Shown: piece after piece, positions 56,601-64,000 of the stretch
How positions within the stretch are numbered: position 1 is the stretch's first letter
How the letters are laid out: the number at the start of each line of letters is the position of its first letter
Assembly (NCBI GenBank): GCA_905160935.1
Contig: CAJHZI010000450.1
Span: forward strand, 310,001 to 374,000
DNA length: 64,000 nt
From: Enchytraeus crypticus
Taxonomy: Eukaryota > Annelida > Clitellata > Enchytraeida > Enchytraeidae
Reading direction: 5' to 3'
The notes under the pieces: model-generated
The model's database searches: none
What the model was told of the DNA's origin: nothing
The model's input: the letters and a program-made list of their open reading frames with translations, nothing else
Translations under genes and position numbers: made by a program

Positions 56601-56812
56601 TCCAAGCAGGTTGAAGGAAACACCCCGGTTACCTGCTCACACCCGCTCCTCATCTTACTCCCCACTGCCCAGCCGTTGCCTAGTAACCTTACGCAGGTTA
56701 CTACGTCATCGGTAGTTAAATCAAGCTCCCCCTCACAATGCGCATTGTAGTCAATGGCAACACGGTATCCCGTGGCAACTCTGTTATGAGGCATTCGTTG
56801 AAGATTGGACAT
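45369..56812 (-). CDS. SH3-DC-STAMP-RING membrane protein (DCST1/DCST2 type)
   Basis: Five exons, coding order 56812-56496, 55986-54732, 51322-51098, 50086-49869 and 46749-45369, all GT-AG with matching phases, giving 1131 residues. Residues 16-74 form an SH3 domain ([34 protein letters not shown]). Residues 75-420 look disordered, Gln-rich at 149-181, with RLTPPPP at 364-370. The DCST part begins near 426 ([29 protein letters not shown]). Six hydrophobic segments lie near 434-454, 461-493, 500-520, 772-794, 865-894 and 955-975. A Cys-rich RING-like module ([24 protein letters not shown]; 1058-1097) ends the protein. Family knowledge: animal DCST1/DCST2, fly sneaky and worm SPE-42/SPE-49 are sperm membrane proteins needed for fertilisation. 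Such proteins are about 700 residues and normally lack SH3, so this N-terminus is unusual. Confidence 0.88.
46750..47141. other. DC-STAMP intron 4, unassigned part
   Basis: AT-rich intron with nothing recognised before the SINE H copy. Confidence 0.4.
47142..47212 (-). mobile_element. SINE family H 3' end
   Basis: Minus copy, stem GCC-TTAT-GGC intact, tail of GATT repeats. Confidence 0.65.
47423..47745. repeat. (GA)n/(CAGAGA)n microsatellite block
   Basis: More than 300 bases of GA, GACA and GAAA motifs in DC-STAMP intron 4. Open frames of Leu-Ser or Arg-Glu repeats are artefacts. Confidence 0.95.
48690..48765 (+). mobile_element. SINE family A 3' end
   Basis: Stem CGCT/AGTG intact with loop TTCC; ends ACTGACGTTAAAATTATC. 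Confidence 0.7.
48900..49380. other. CG-richer block in DC-STAMP intron 4
   Basis: Contains clusters such as GCCGCGCTGCGC and AATGCGCGCGACAC around 49180-49270, unlike the AT-rich surroundings. An 87-codon frame on the plus strand (48960-49223) has no recognisable domain and is not called a gene. Confidence 0.35.
49614..49830 (+). mobile_element. SINE family B copy downstream of DC-STAMP exon 4
   Basis: Head, box B (GGGTTCGAATCCC) and body present. The 3' end is replaced by CACTATTGAGACATTC, an exact inverted copy of its own first 16 bases (GAATGTCTCAATAGTG). It ends about 40 bases from exon 4 and is inverted relative to the copy on the other side. Confidence 0.85.
50137..50365 (-). mobile_element. 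SINE family B copy upstream of DC-STAMP exon 4
   Basis: Minus-strand copy beginning about 50 bases from the exon 4 acceptor, strongly similar to the plus-strand copy at 49.6 kb, so the two can pair across the exon. Confidence 0.85.
50455..50725 (+). mobile_element. Two family F ends in tandem
   Basis: The first ends AACTGGAATTCAAGGGAGG, GATGATGATG at 50535; the second carries GAGCGCCTAGGCTCCAGAAA and ends GATTCAAGGGAAGATGATG at about 50725. Confidence 0.6.
51480..51735 (+). mobile_element. E2 copy, nearly full length
   Basis: GGGGACCCACCTCACCATG, GGAAGGCAACGGGAAACCTC, CATAAGGTATGGATAGGGC and a decayed hairpin CTGC-AATTTC-GCAG, followed by a GAAGAAG tail. Confidence 0.7.
51745..51878 (+). 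mobile_element. SINE family A copy
   Basis: Full length and close to the family consensus; it follows directly behind the E2 copy. Hairpin CGCT-TTCG-AGTG intact. Confidence 0.8.
51890..53165. other. DC-STAMP intron 2, unassigned part
   Basis: AT-rich. Degenerate ~65-bp repeats (AACTCTTAGTATAACAAGAT, AACTCTAAGAATAGCACAAT) lie at about 51920-52120. Confidence 0.4.
53170..53700. other. CG-rich block of unknown function in DC-STAMP intron 2
   Basis: Higher density of CG dinucleotides than the surroundings (for example GGCGCGCGAATCGCGG near 53550). A minus-strand frame of 124 codons (53315-53689) has no recognisable domain. It could be an old exon, an intronic promoter or a foreign insertion; I cannot decide. 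Confidence 0.35.
53790..53865 (+). mobile_element. SINE family A 3' end with internal duplication
   Basis: GCCGTCACTGACATCGC is repeated before the hairpin; otherwise identical in pattern to the copy at 54.1 kb. Confidence 0.65.
54075..54212 (+). mobile_element. SINE family A copy, near consensus
   Basis: Complete head GGCTGGAGCCAGTGGC, box B GGTTCAGATCC, intact hairpin, and the end ATTAACATTAGCTTAG shared with the fragment 300 bases upstream. Confidence 0.85.
54290..54705 (+). pseudogene. Reverse transcriptase relic of a second non-LTR retrotransposon
   Basis: Broken frames spell [17 protein letters not shown] (motif A), [14 protein letters not shown] (motif B region), FNICR (decayed FADD box) and [19 protein letters not shown]. 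This pattern is typical of Jockey/CR1-type enzymes and differs from E1. Several frameshifts and stops; inactive. It lies antisense in DC-STAMP intron 2, just past the exon 2 donor. Confidence 0.8.
56047..56160 (-). mobile_element. SINE family A copy, DC-STAMP intron 1
   Basis: Minus copy with an internal deletion between box B and the head. Confidence 0.75.
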
Positions 56813-57324
56813 TTTGTCAGAAATATGATGATCTATAAATAATAAGAGCAGAAAGATAATTAATATTGTGCTTAGAGATACAGTGATCTACAAATAAGCG
56901 TGAGATTATTTATGGCACACCTGCAGAACGTCGTATAAATTATACTCAGAGATTTCATGAAAATAAAACTGTGTCAAAAAACTTCATTTAACTCAGCAAA
57001 TAATTACAGCTGGACTTTTATATTGAACATTTCAACTGTTTCGGTATCACATTGAGGTTATTAGTATGAAAGAAAAGTAGGTAGCATACATGTATATTCT
57101 TTTACTTCATCAGAAAATTCATATTTGTAGATCGATTGTGACGTTTATAAAAACACACTTGCTGCAAGATTCATTTATTCATTTATTTCATTTCATTTAT
57201 GTATTTCATTTATGTATTTCATTTATGTATTTCATTTATTTATTTATTTATTTCACTGCACATTGCAGTATATTATTTAATTACATTATTGAACATTGCG
57301 GCACATCGTTCTGCATACATTAGA
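56813..57324. other. Upstream flank of the DC-STAMP gene
   Basis: AT-rich, with ATTT repeats at 57166-57255. No CpG cluster or TATA box at a convincing distance from the SH3 exon start, so the transcription start is not located. Confidence 0.4.
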
Positions 57325-57605
57325 ATGTCTAAATAGCGTAGGGGTAACGTCATGAAGTTTTAAATGACAAATCCTAAGGTGATTTGAATCCTCGTGGGTT
57401 CGAATCCCGGTCGCGCTGATCTGAGAGTAAAATCTCGGACATTCACTGGACTGGTTATACGTAAAATGGTCTAAATTGCCCAACGGATTAAACATGTGGT
57501 TTTAAAAGTGATAGATAGCAACATAGTTGTAACATAGTAAACATGTGGTTTTAAAAGTGATAGATAGCAACATAGTTGATTATTCACTATAATGCGTGTT
57601 TACTT
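57325..57605 (+). mobile_element. SINE family B copy with duplicated 3' end
   Basis: Full head and box B (GGGTTCGAATCCC). The stretch AACATGTGGTTTTAAAAGTG with GATAGATAGCAACATAGTTG occurs twice in tandem near the end (about 57489-57580). Confidence 0.8.
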
Positions 57606-57849
57606 ACATTTGATTGCGAGAGAAGAATCATAAAAGTTGCCTTAATTAGAAGAAATAAGGTGCGTTATTCAGAGGATGGAAATGAAATGTTTAAATTTAC
57701 GATCATTGGCACAAATTTGCATCATAATTGAAATACAACTGAAGTGAATTTCGCGAGCAAGTGAATCAGTAAAAAGAAGAAATGAAGTATCACTGAGTGC
57801 ATTCAACCATTTCGAAGTTATTTATGACGCAGGCTGAAGACGATTGTAA

Positions 57850-57970
57850 TATTGCACATAGCTTGTCACATTGTCACTAGCTTGTCACATTGTCACTAGC
57901 TTAGAGCATTGTCACTAGCTTAGAGCATTGTCACTAGCTTAGAGCATTGTCACTAGCTTAGAGCATTGGC
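57850..57970. repeat. 19-bp minisatellite
   Basis: Five to six units of CATTGTCACTAGCTTAGAG (first units CTTGTCA). Confidence 0.9.
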
Positions 57971-58317
57971 CACTAACTGGTTCAAGTTCTAAATGAACAG
58001 CAATAATGAAACGACGAAACATCTTATCAAATATTCATTAAGACTCATTTAACTAATTAACTAATGGATTTATTAAATAATCTGGAAGAAATTGAAAATC
58101 CGTTTGAAATTAAATATTATATAGTTTTAGTGAATTTATCGATCTAGTTCTCTACATAGTAAAGAATGAATTGAAAAATATATTATAGACAATCTTATCT
58201 TAATTCTAAATGATCAAACTATCTATCAAATCTATCTGCCTAGAGAAAACGTGCACTACTTAGGAAAGTTTGTTTTGCATCATCTTTACCTGTACTTTAT
58301 ACTTTTGTATATATACT

Positions 58318-58319
58318 GT

Positions 58320-58377
<58 letters not shown>
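58318..58377. repeat. (TA)n microsatellite
   Basis: About 58 bases of pure TA. Confidence 0.95.
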
Positions 58378-58378
<1 letters not shown>

Positions 58379-58399
58379 AACAATCGCATGCATTTTAAA

Positions 58400-59215
58400 T
58401 TATACATTGATACGTTTATTTGTTCACATATCACACAGCACGACAGTCAACATATTTCGAATATCATAAAGGTACAAAGTAAAACGCAAGGACAGCCACA
58501 CTAATACATGCAAAAACCAGGCCATCAATGACAGAGCATAACATCCTATCGAGTTGACCACCCGGATATCAATCACCCCGCTAACAAGCGTCCCACATGT
58601 CTAAATCAAACTTTTAATCAAAATAAAAGAGTGAAAGTGTCAATCATAGAAGATTTTAAATTACAACAAAGCAGAAGTTGGATGAGAAAAGAAAAACAAT
58701 TTTTCTTATTGTGACAAATTTTCTAATAACACTGAGAAAGGAATACACGTTCGGTCCATATATAATTGTTTATTCAATAAAAATGCGATTAAATGATGAT
58801 GGCATTTCCATTTCATCAAAAGCTTACAAAATTAAATTCTCGTAGCTTTTTAAATTATAGTATGTTTATTTATTTAATAATTGAACAACTATAGTAGGAT
58901 TATTTGTTTAATAACTGAAAAAATTCCAGTGTAATTATTTCTTTAATAATTGAAAAACTTATAGTATAAATAATTAATTGAAAAACTTATACAATGATTA
59001 TTTGTAATTGAAAAAAATTAAACTAAAGTTATTTAAATTTGGTCCCAGGCTACAATCCATAAAACCTCAACGATGAACTTTATTTCATTTCTTGCCGGGG
59101 TGAATCAATCGTTCATTAGAGGCATTCTTGTTGAAGAACTCTCGAGGCAATATTAACATCAATACAGGGATCTGATGGCCACATATACCATTGATTGCAG
59201 CCCCGAGTGCGCCCC
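58400..59215. other. Unassigned intergenic DNA
   Basis: AT-rich, with loose repeats of TTATTTGTTTAATAATTGAA around 58870-59030. No gene seen. Confidence 0.4.
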
Positions 59216-59217
59216 AC

Positions 59218-59480
59218 CCAGTACAACAAAATGTGATAACAGTTTGGTATCAGTGTGATAACATTGTGATAACAGTTTTATAACAGTGTGTTAACAGTAT
59301 GATAACAGTGTGATAACAGTATTATAACAGTGTGATAACAGTTTGGTAGCAGTGTGATAACAGTGTGGTAGCATTGTGATAATATTTTGGTATCAGAGTG
59401 ATAACAGTTTGGTATCAGTGTTCAGTGTGATAGAGGAGTAGCAGTTTTCACAGCAGTGGAGTAACAATATGATAACAGTA
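59218..59480. repeat. Irregular minisatellite of GTGATAACAG units
   Basis: Roughly 11-22-bp units alternating GTGTGATAACAG and TTTGGTATCA, invaded or bordered by a SINE A copy. Confidence 0.85.
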
Positions 59481-59489
59481 AAATCTGAT

Positions 59490-59628
59490 AAGGCCAATAT
59501 TAACGTCAGTTTCCTTACTCGAAAGCGATGATGTCAGTGACGGGAGAGCCCAGGATTTGAACCCGCACATACTGATCCGCTGTCGAATATCTTACCGACA
59601 TCGCCACTGGCTCCAGCCAGTGTGATAA
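59490..59628 (-). mobile_element. SINE family A copy inserted in the minisatellite
   Basis: Minus copy; the GTGTGATAATAG repeat pattern resumes directly after it at 59620, so it inserted into the array. It has an ATG triplet duplication next to the hairpin. Confidence 0.8.
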
Positions 59629-59639
59629 TAGCGTGGTAA

Positions 59640-60460
59640 AATTTTTGTAGCAGTGTGGTAAGATTATATTAGTTTCTGTTTTATTGATAGTTTTTCACTG
59701 ATTGCCTTTTTACTTTTTACGTACATTGCGCTTTCGTTTACCCATAAAGCTTAGCATAAAAACTGATCAATGGCGTCGTTTTATTCTAGTTTAAAAAACA
59801 TTAAATGTTCGCTTTACCTCATTACGAACGCAAAAATCCTGTCAACATTTTACTCGAGGTTAAGTCACTTTATAATTGTGACACAACGAACTAAATTATT
59901 CAATGTCAATATTTAAGTTGCATATAACGAAATCGTCCAATTCTATAAAAAAATTTTCTTAAATCATTTAGTTTAATTCTAATACCACTAGCATTGATTT
60001 TTGTACAGCGCTCTTGAGTAAGCATCAAGCAAAGAAAAGCAGCAGAAAGATTTGCAAGAGACGGCGCTTGAGATGTACGGATTCAATCAAGGAACTGGAA
60101 AAGAGCGGAGTGGAGCAGCTTTACCCTGGGGATCAACTGGAATCCTGCAGAAATCACGTGACGAACTACGTCACGTGATAATTAAGGGGTGGTTCGGACA
60201 GTTTCCGGCTCGATGTGTATAATTAAGGGGCGGAACAAACTTCGGACAGGTCTTGATAAATCCTTTGATAGGCCATCAAGGACTTTAACCAGAGAGAGAG
60301 GCAGGAAGTATCCGAATCCATATCCTCTTCGAGTGTGAAGATTTACTGCATGTTAATCAACTTACGAGCTGCTTTGAAATATTTGAAACATTTATATAAC
60401 CTAGCCCTGTTTGAGTGAGATGTTAGTTTGGTCAAATTTCATTGGGGATGTCCTTAGTTG
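59640..60460. other. Unassigned intergenic DNA with regulatory-like block
   Basis: Mostly AT-rich; around 60040-60300 it becomes GC-richer and contains the inverted E-box pair and a direct repeat of ATAATTAAGGGG (60177 and 60220). It may be a promoter of a gene outside the window or of the DC-STAMP gene. Confidence 0.35.
60153..60179. promoter_or_regulatory. Perfect inverted repeat of two CACGTG E-boxes
   Basis: ATCACGTGACG, a 5-base spacer, then CGTCACGTGAT. Each arm holds CACGTG in the TCACGTGAC context favoured by USF/TFE-type bHLH-zipper factors. Function is inferred. Confidence 0.5.
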
Positions 60461-60540
60461 CAATCAATCAATCAATCTATCAATCCAAAAATAAGAGTTT
60501 AACGTCAGGTTTCTCGCCATAAGGCAATGTCAGGGATGTC
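60461..60540 (-). mobile_element. SINE family H 3' end
   Basis: Stem GCC-TTAT-GGC intact; tail of ATTG repeats, as in the other copies. Confidence 0.65.
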
Positions 60541-60984
60541 TCTTGAGAACTCTACATAAACAGGCGCCAAAGCACCACACGATTACGACTGGGTACACAG
60601 AGACAACAAGAGAAAGAGATATCAAAACAGTGCACGTCCAAGATCCAAGGCAAGCGGGTCAAAATTTAGACCTATGGCGGAAAGAGATGGGTTTTTAGCT
60701 TCATTCGTTATATGTGACACGGCTTAGTTGATGACGCCTTTTTCTTTTTCAACTTGCAAGCTTCGCTAGCTAAGTCTATATGATTGCATGTATCATTCTA
60801 AGGAAAGATTTGGGTTGAGCTGGTAACATGACGGTAAGTTGTCTGCTGGCTGATTGGTGGGTGTTCATCCCTTCCCTTATATGATTTCGAAACAGAACAG
60901 AGACGTCTAACATGACTTAGACGTTTGGCTTTAGAGTTATATTTTAATTTCCATTTGCTACATGCTAGTAGTACGTCTCGCATT

Positions 60985-61168
60985 GAATAATAATAATAAT
61001 AAAGGTTTAACGTCCGTTTCCTCACCCAAGGATGATGTTAGTGACGTTCCCACAGCACACATTACTACAGATCAATTCACCCAGACCAATCTGCACAAGA
61101 AATGTGCTGCAGAGAAGTAAGGTCCTAAACGAAAGCCAATCCGGTGATCAAAATTTATCAGGTTAGAT
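60985..61168 (-). mobile_element. SINE family G copy, full length
   Basis: ATT-type tail, stem CATCC/GGGTG (one T-G wobble), then the body shared with the 29.1-kb copy, ending at CAATCCGGTGATCAAAA. Confidence 0.75.
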
Positions 61169-61384
61169 CGACTTTGTCTATGCTGGGAAAAGGTAAGTCT
61201 TAAGCTTATTAGAGAAAGTTGAAAGAGAAGAACAAAAACTAAGATATGTAAGTAAAGAGGTCCAGATTGTGGGTGCTGCATAAGAAAATGAACGTCTGCC
61301 CAATGATATTAGAATATTTGGAACAGAGGGAAAATTGAATAACAGAGAAAAACAGTAACTCGTATCTGACTTTTTTGCGGGATT

Positions 61385-61432
61385 AGAGTGCTGCAGTCAT
61401 CAATGAAAACAGCGAGCAAATGATACTCAATT
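61385..61432 (-). mobile_element. Family C fragment
   Basis: TTAGAGTGCTGCAGTCATCA and GAGC; only the end is left. Confidence 0.55.
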
Positions 61433-61814
61433 TATGTTGTGTACAACTACACTATTTAATTCTTTCTCTAATTAATATCTCTTATTTGTGCTGCCACCAT
61501 CAACTGAACAGATTTCCATCAACTCATTTGCGTTAATTCTCTTTATCCAGGCACTCATCTGCGAAACCGTTTCGTTGAACTGTTTCTCGCAAACTCTTCT
61601 CATCACCCCACATGCGACCTGAATTCTAACTCTGCATCACACTTAACTCCGACAACCCTGATTTAAACCCTGCCCGCTGCCGCCCATGCAAACGATCCCC
61701 ACCTGAATTAACCTCACACCCGTATAAGTGATCGCTGCTTTTTTTCATGACGGCAGGCGATAGGTTGTTGCTCCGAGCGCCGCCTCTAAACAGAGACGTT
61801 AAATGGTTAGTGTT
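61433..61814. other. Unassigned intergenic DNA
   Basis: Less AT-rich than average but with no coding frame or repeat that I recognise. Confidence 0.35.
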
Positions 61815-61900
61815 AGATCCTAGGCTCTCCCGTCACTGTCATCGCTTTCGAGAGAGGAAACCGATATCAACACTAGCTTTACCAGCTTTTATATTCAAGT
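61815..61900 (+). mobile_element. SINE family A 3' end
   Basis: CCCGTCACTGTCATCGC and a hairpin with one mismatch; ends in TTTACCAGCTTTTA. Confidence 0.65.
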
Positions 61901-62012
61901 AGATGTGGACATGAAGAGGAAAGCGGAAGATAGTGAAGAGTGGAGGCGTTATATACCATGGACCTGCCAGTAGCCAGTGCACTGAGAGAGAGAGAGAGAG
62001 AGAGAGAAAGTT
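61901..62012 (+). mobile_element. E1 3' end with (GA)n tail
   Basis: ATGAAGAGGAAAGCGGAAGA, the tail Arg-Tyr-Ile-Pro-Trp-Thr-Cys-Gln, TAG in the loop, then CACTGAGAGAG. The second stem arm has one substitution. Confidence 0.8.
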
Positions 62013-62417
62013 ATTCAAGTAGCCTGTTACAGAGAGCGGGCTTGGTCTCTACAGAAAAAGCAACTCATGATGATCAGTTAGCGTCTAAATACATCCTTTT
62101 TACGTGACGCTATGATTATTTATGAGATCGATCCGGATGTGTCAAGAAAGGAAATGAAAATTAAGGTCTGCTAACCTTCGGCTGGACACTATGAAGTTTA
62201 CAACAGTAGGCCTAATTTATGAGTCACTGCAAGAAAAGATAAACCTGTCTTAATTCAGTTTAGAACTCGCGACATCTCGTTGTGGAGACGAGCTTCTACC
62301 AAGGAGCCACATAAAGATCCCGGGTTACCTCTACACGGAATATCTGAAATCTAGAGAAGCAGTGATTTTCTTCTTTACTAAGCGGTCGTCTTAACATTAA
62401 CAGTAATAGAAATACTA

Positions 62418-62490
62418 TTAGAGTGATACTGTTTTCCATGACAACGTCGAGCACTGTGAAACCAAACCCAAGTCTTGATCAGAACGAAGG
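62418..62490 (-). mobile_element. Family C fragment
   Basis: TATTAGAGTGATACTG, GAGCACTGTGAAACCAAACC; diverged. Confidence 0.5.
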
Positions 62491-62694
62491 GAAGTCTGGG
62501 AGTAGGAACAGCTTATTGAATGCCAGTGCGAACACTTGATGTGTAATATTAAATGCCAGGGTTGAAAGTTGACGAAGAGATTTAAAATTAGTCTCAGTTG
62601 AAATCAATGAGTTGCATTAGCTAATGTGGAATTGCGAGTCTCAAGCGTCAAATGCCTCAGGTGGTGAAACTGCTACATTATTTAGAAGTCTAAT

Positions 62695-62982
62695 CTAAAG
62701 TCTAAAAATGTGTTTAAGTCTGTCTAATCTCTAGTCCAAAGTCTGTCTAATCTCTAGTCTAAAGTCTGTCTAATCTCTAGTCCAAAGTCTGTCTAATCTC
62801 TAGTCTAAAGTCTGTCTAGTCTCTAGTCCAAAGTCTGTCTAGTCTCTAGTCCAAAGTCTGTCTAATCTCTAGTCCAAAGTCTGTCTAATCTCTAGTCCAA
62901 AGTCTGTCTAATCTCTAGTCCAAAGTCTGTCTAATCTCTAGTCTAAAGTCTGTCTAATCTCTAGTCTAAATTCACTCTACTC
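62695..62982. repeat. 23-bp minisatellite
   Basis: About 12 units of TCTAATCTCTAGTCCAAAGT plus CTG, differing mainly at a C/T and an A/G position. The units are contiguous with no unique spacers. Confidence 0.95.
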
Positions 62983-63049
62983 TCTAACCTCTGGAATTTG
63001 GATGACTTTTTAGATGAGAACTCTTCCAGGGCGCGTATCAAGCGGGTCC

Positions 63050-63112
63050 TCGACGTCCCTGACATTGCCTTGTGGCGAGGAACCGGACGTTAAATTCTTG
63101 ATTGATTGATTG
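63050..63112 (+). mobile_element. SINE family H 3' end
   Basis: Best H end: GACGTCCCTGACATTGCC, TTGT, GGCGAGGAACCGGACGTT, AAATTCTTG and (ATTG) repeats. Confidence 0.65.
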
Positions 63113-64000
63113 GTCCTTACTGTGTACAGTGTTTGCGTCAAAGGAACAACATCAACACGCTCAGTATCATAGACTACATGAGATTTCGTGGTAAAGAAGA
63201 AACTGTAATGGGCTTTCCATTAATGCAGATACATTCGCATTCAGTACAAATGTGATATTCACCGAACCCTATCCTTTCATGATTCTCTTGAACGAGAAAG
63301 CTAGAGATATGACATTTATTCAGAGTTGCCAGGTAAAGGGTTCAAAGCTCATATTCATTAACACTACAGCTGCTCATTGTGAGCGCATTAGAGACTAGAT
63401 ATTGAATCTAGCTATAATTAGTCAAAACATTGTTAAGGGAAGAAGTTGAATTGTAAAAAGGTTGCTATCTAAATCGATATCTTTAGTATCAGAGTTAATT
63501 TTCTCCAGCAGTTCTCAGTTAATTTTTTCTCTTGCAGCTTTGATTTTGCTCAAATACAGCATAGTATGTACAGTACGCAATCCGGGCAAGCCATATCTAT
63601 TATAAAATATCATTTTGATGTTTCTAGCAAATTTTCTTAAATTAGGATTCTTAGAATAGTAAATCATTCAAGATATTACAATATTTATATTCCCTATTAT
63701 CGCTCCGTCCGCAGCATTTCCGACTGACAGGAAAATCCGATGCCGAATTTTATTGGGAGAAAATTCCACGGGGAATTCTCGGATAAAGAATCGCAATGTT
63801 TGCGGTCGGGTATTATCGTTATAATGGATTATCAAGTGCTACACTGTCGGCAATCGGCGAAGAGTCAGGGGAGCGATTTCGCATATGTTTATTTCTTCCA
63901 CGGTTATTCGTATTCGATGTTGAACAACGAATGGATATTGAGATGCAAATGGACCTCAGGAGATGGTTAGGGATTTTATCCCGTTAGTCAATTCAGCGGT
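63113..64000. other. Unassigned window end
   Basis: AT-rich up to 63700, then a CG-richer block (63700-64000) with a 76-codon plus frame (63740-63970) that has no recognisable domain. It may be the edge of a feature beyond the window. Confidence 0.35.

Noticed and set aside
62695..62982. Regular repeats that might suggest a CRISPR-like array
   Set aside because: Units are contiguous with no unique spacers, and the genome is animal.
63740..63970. 76-codon frame at the window end
   Set aside because: No recognisable domain and an overlapping second frame of similar length; left as unassigned.

Overview
The window is nuclear DNA of an animal, most likely a non-vertebrate (probably aquatic) bilaterian; I cannot name the species. 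It is AT-rich, has spliceosomal GT-AG introns, C2H2 zinc-finger genes and an animal-type DC-STAMP gene. It is densely seeded with tRNA-derived SINEs, a 5S-rRNA-derived SINE, non-LTR retrotransposon 3' ends, two non-autonomous DNA transposons and many micro- and minisatellites. Five protein genes could be rebuilt exon by exon with matching splice phases.

Layout: (1) 374-3919, minus: 3' part of a calmodulin-like EF-hand gene (5 exons; first exon not found), with an intron-containing tRNA-Met(CAT) in its last intron. (2) 4-13 kb: repeat-rich intergenic DNA with a decayed non-LTR retrotransposon (8937-10423) bounded by a 14-bp target-site duplication. (3) 13261-18311, plus: five-exon gene for a 455-residue protein with 11 C2H2 fingers; intron 3 ends in a 29-bp minisatellite built from its own splice acceptor. 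(4) 22384-24310, plus: a second, smaller zinc-finger gene. (5) 26222-42161, minus: complete 15-exon gene for glycogen branching enzyme (GBE1 family), introns packed with SINEs, a mariner-like MITE, a hAT-like MITE and a 20-bp minisatellite built from its own splice donor. (6) 45369-56812, minus: five-exon gene for a 1131-residue DCST1/DCST2-type (DC-STAMP) membrane protein that carries an N-terminal SH3 domain. (7) 57-64 kb: repeats, a perfect inverted E-box pair and no recognised gene.

The five genes belong to different pathways (Ca2+ signalling, transcription, glycogen synthesis, probable gamete fusion), so no operon-like logic is expected. The strongest unexpected signals are: the SH3-DC-STAMP-RING architecture; the two minisatellites made of splice junctions; a 3'-terminal hairpin that keeps its pairing but changes its sequence across three SINE families; a retrotransposon whose stop codon sits in the loop of its 3' hairpin; an exon caught between inverted SINEs; and strong over-representation of the octamer TAGGCCTA.

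Repeat family names used below (A to H, E1, E2, 5S) are local labels, defined at first use.
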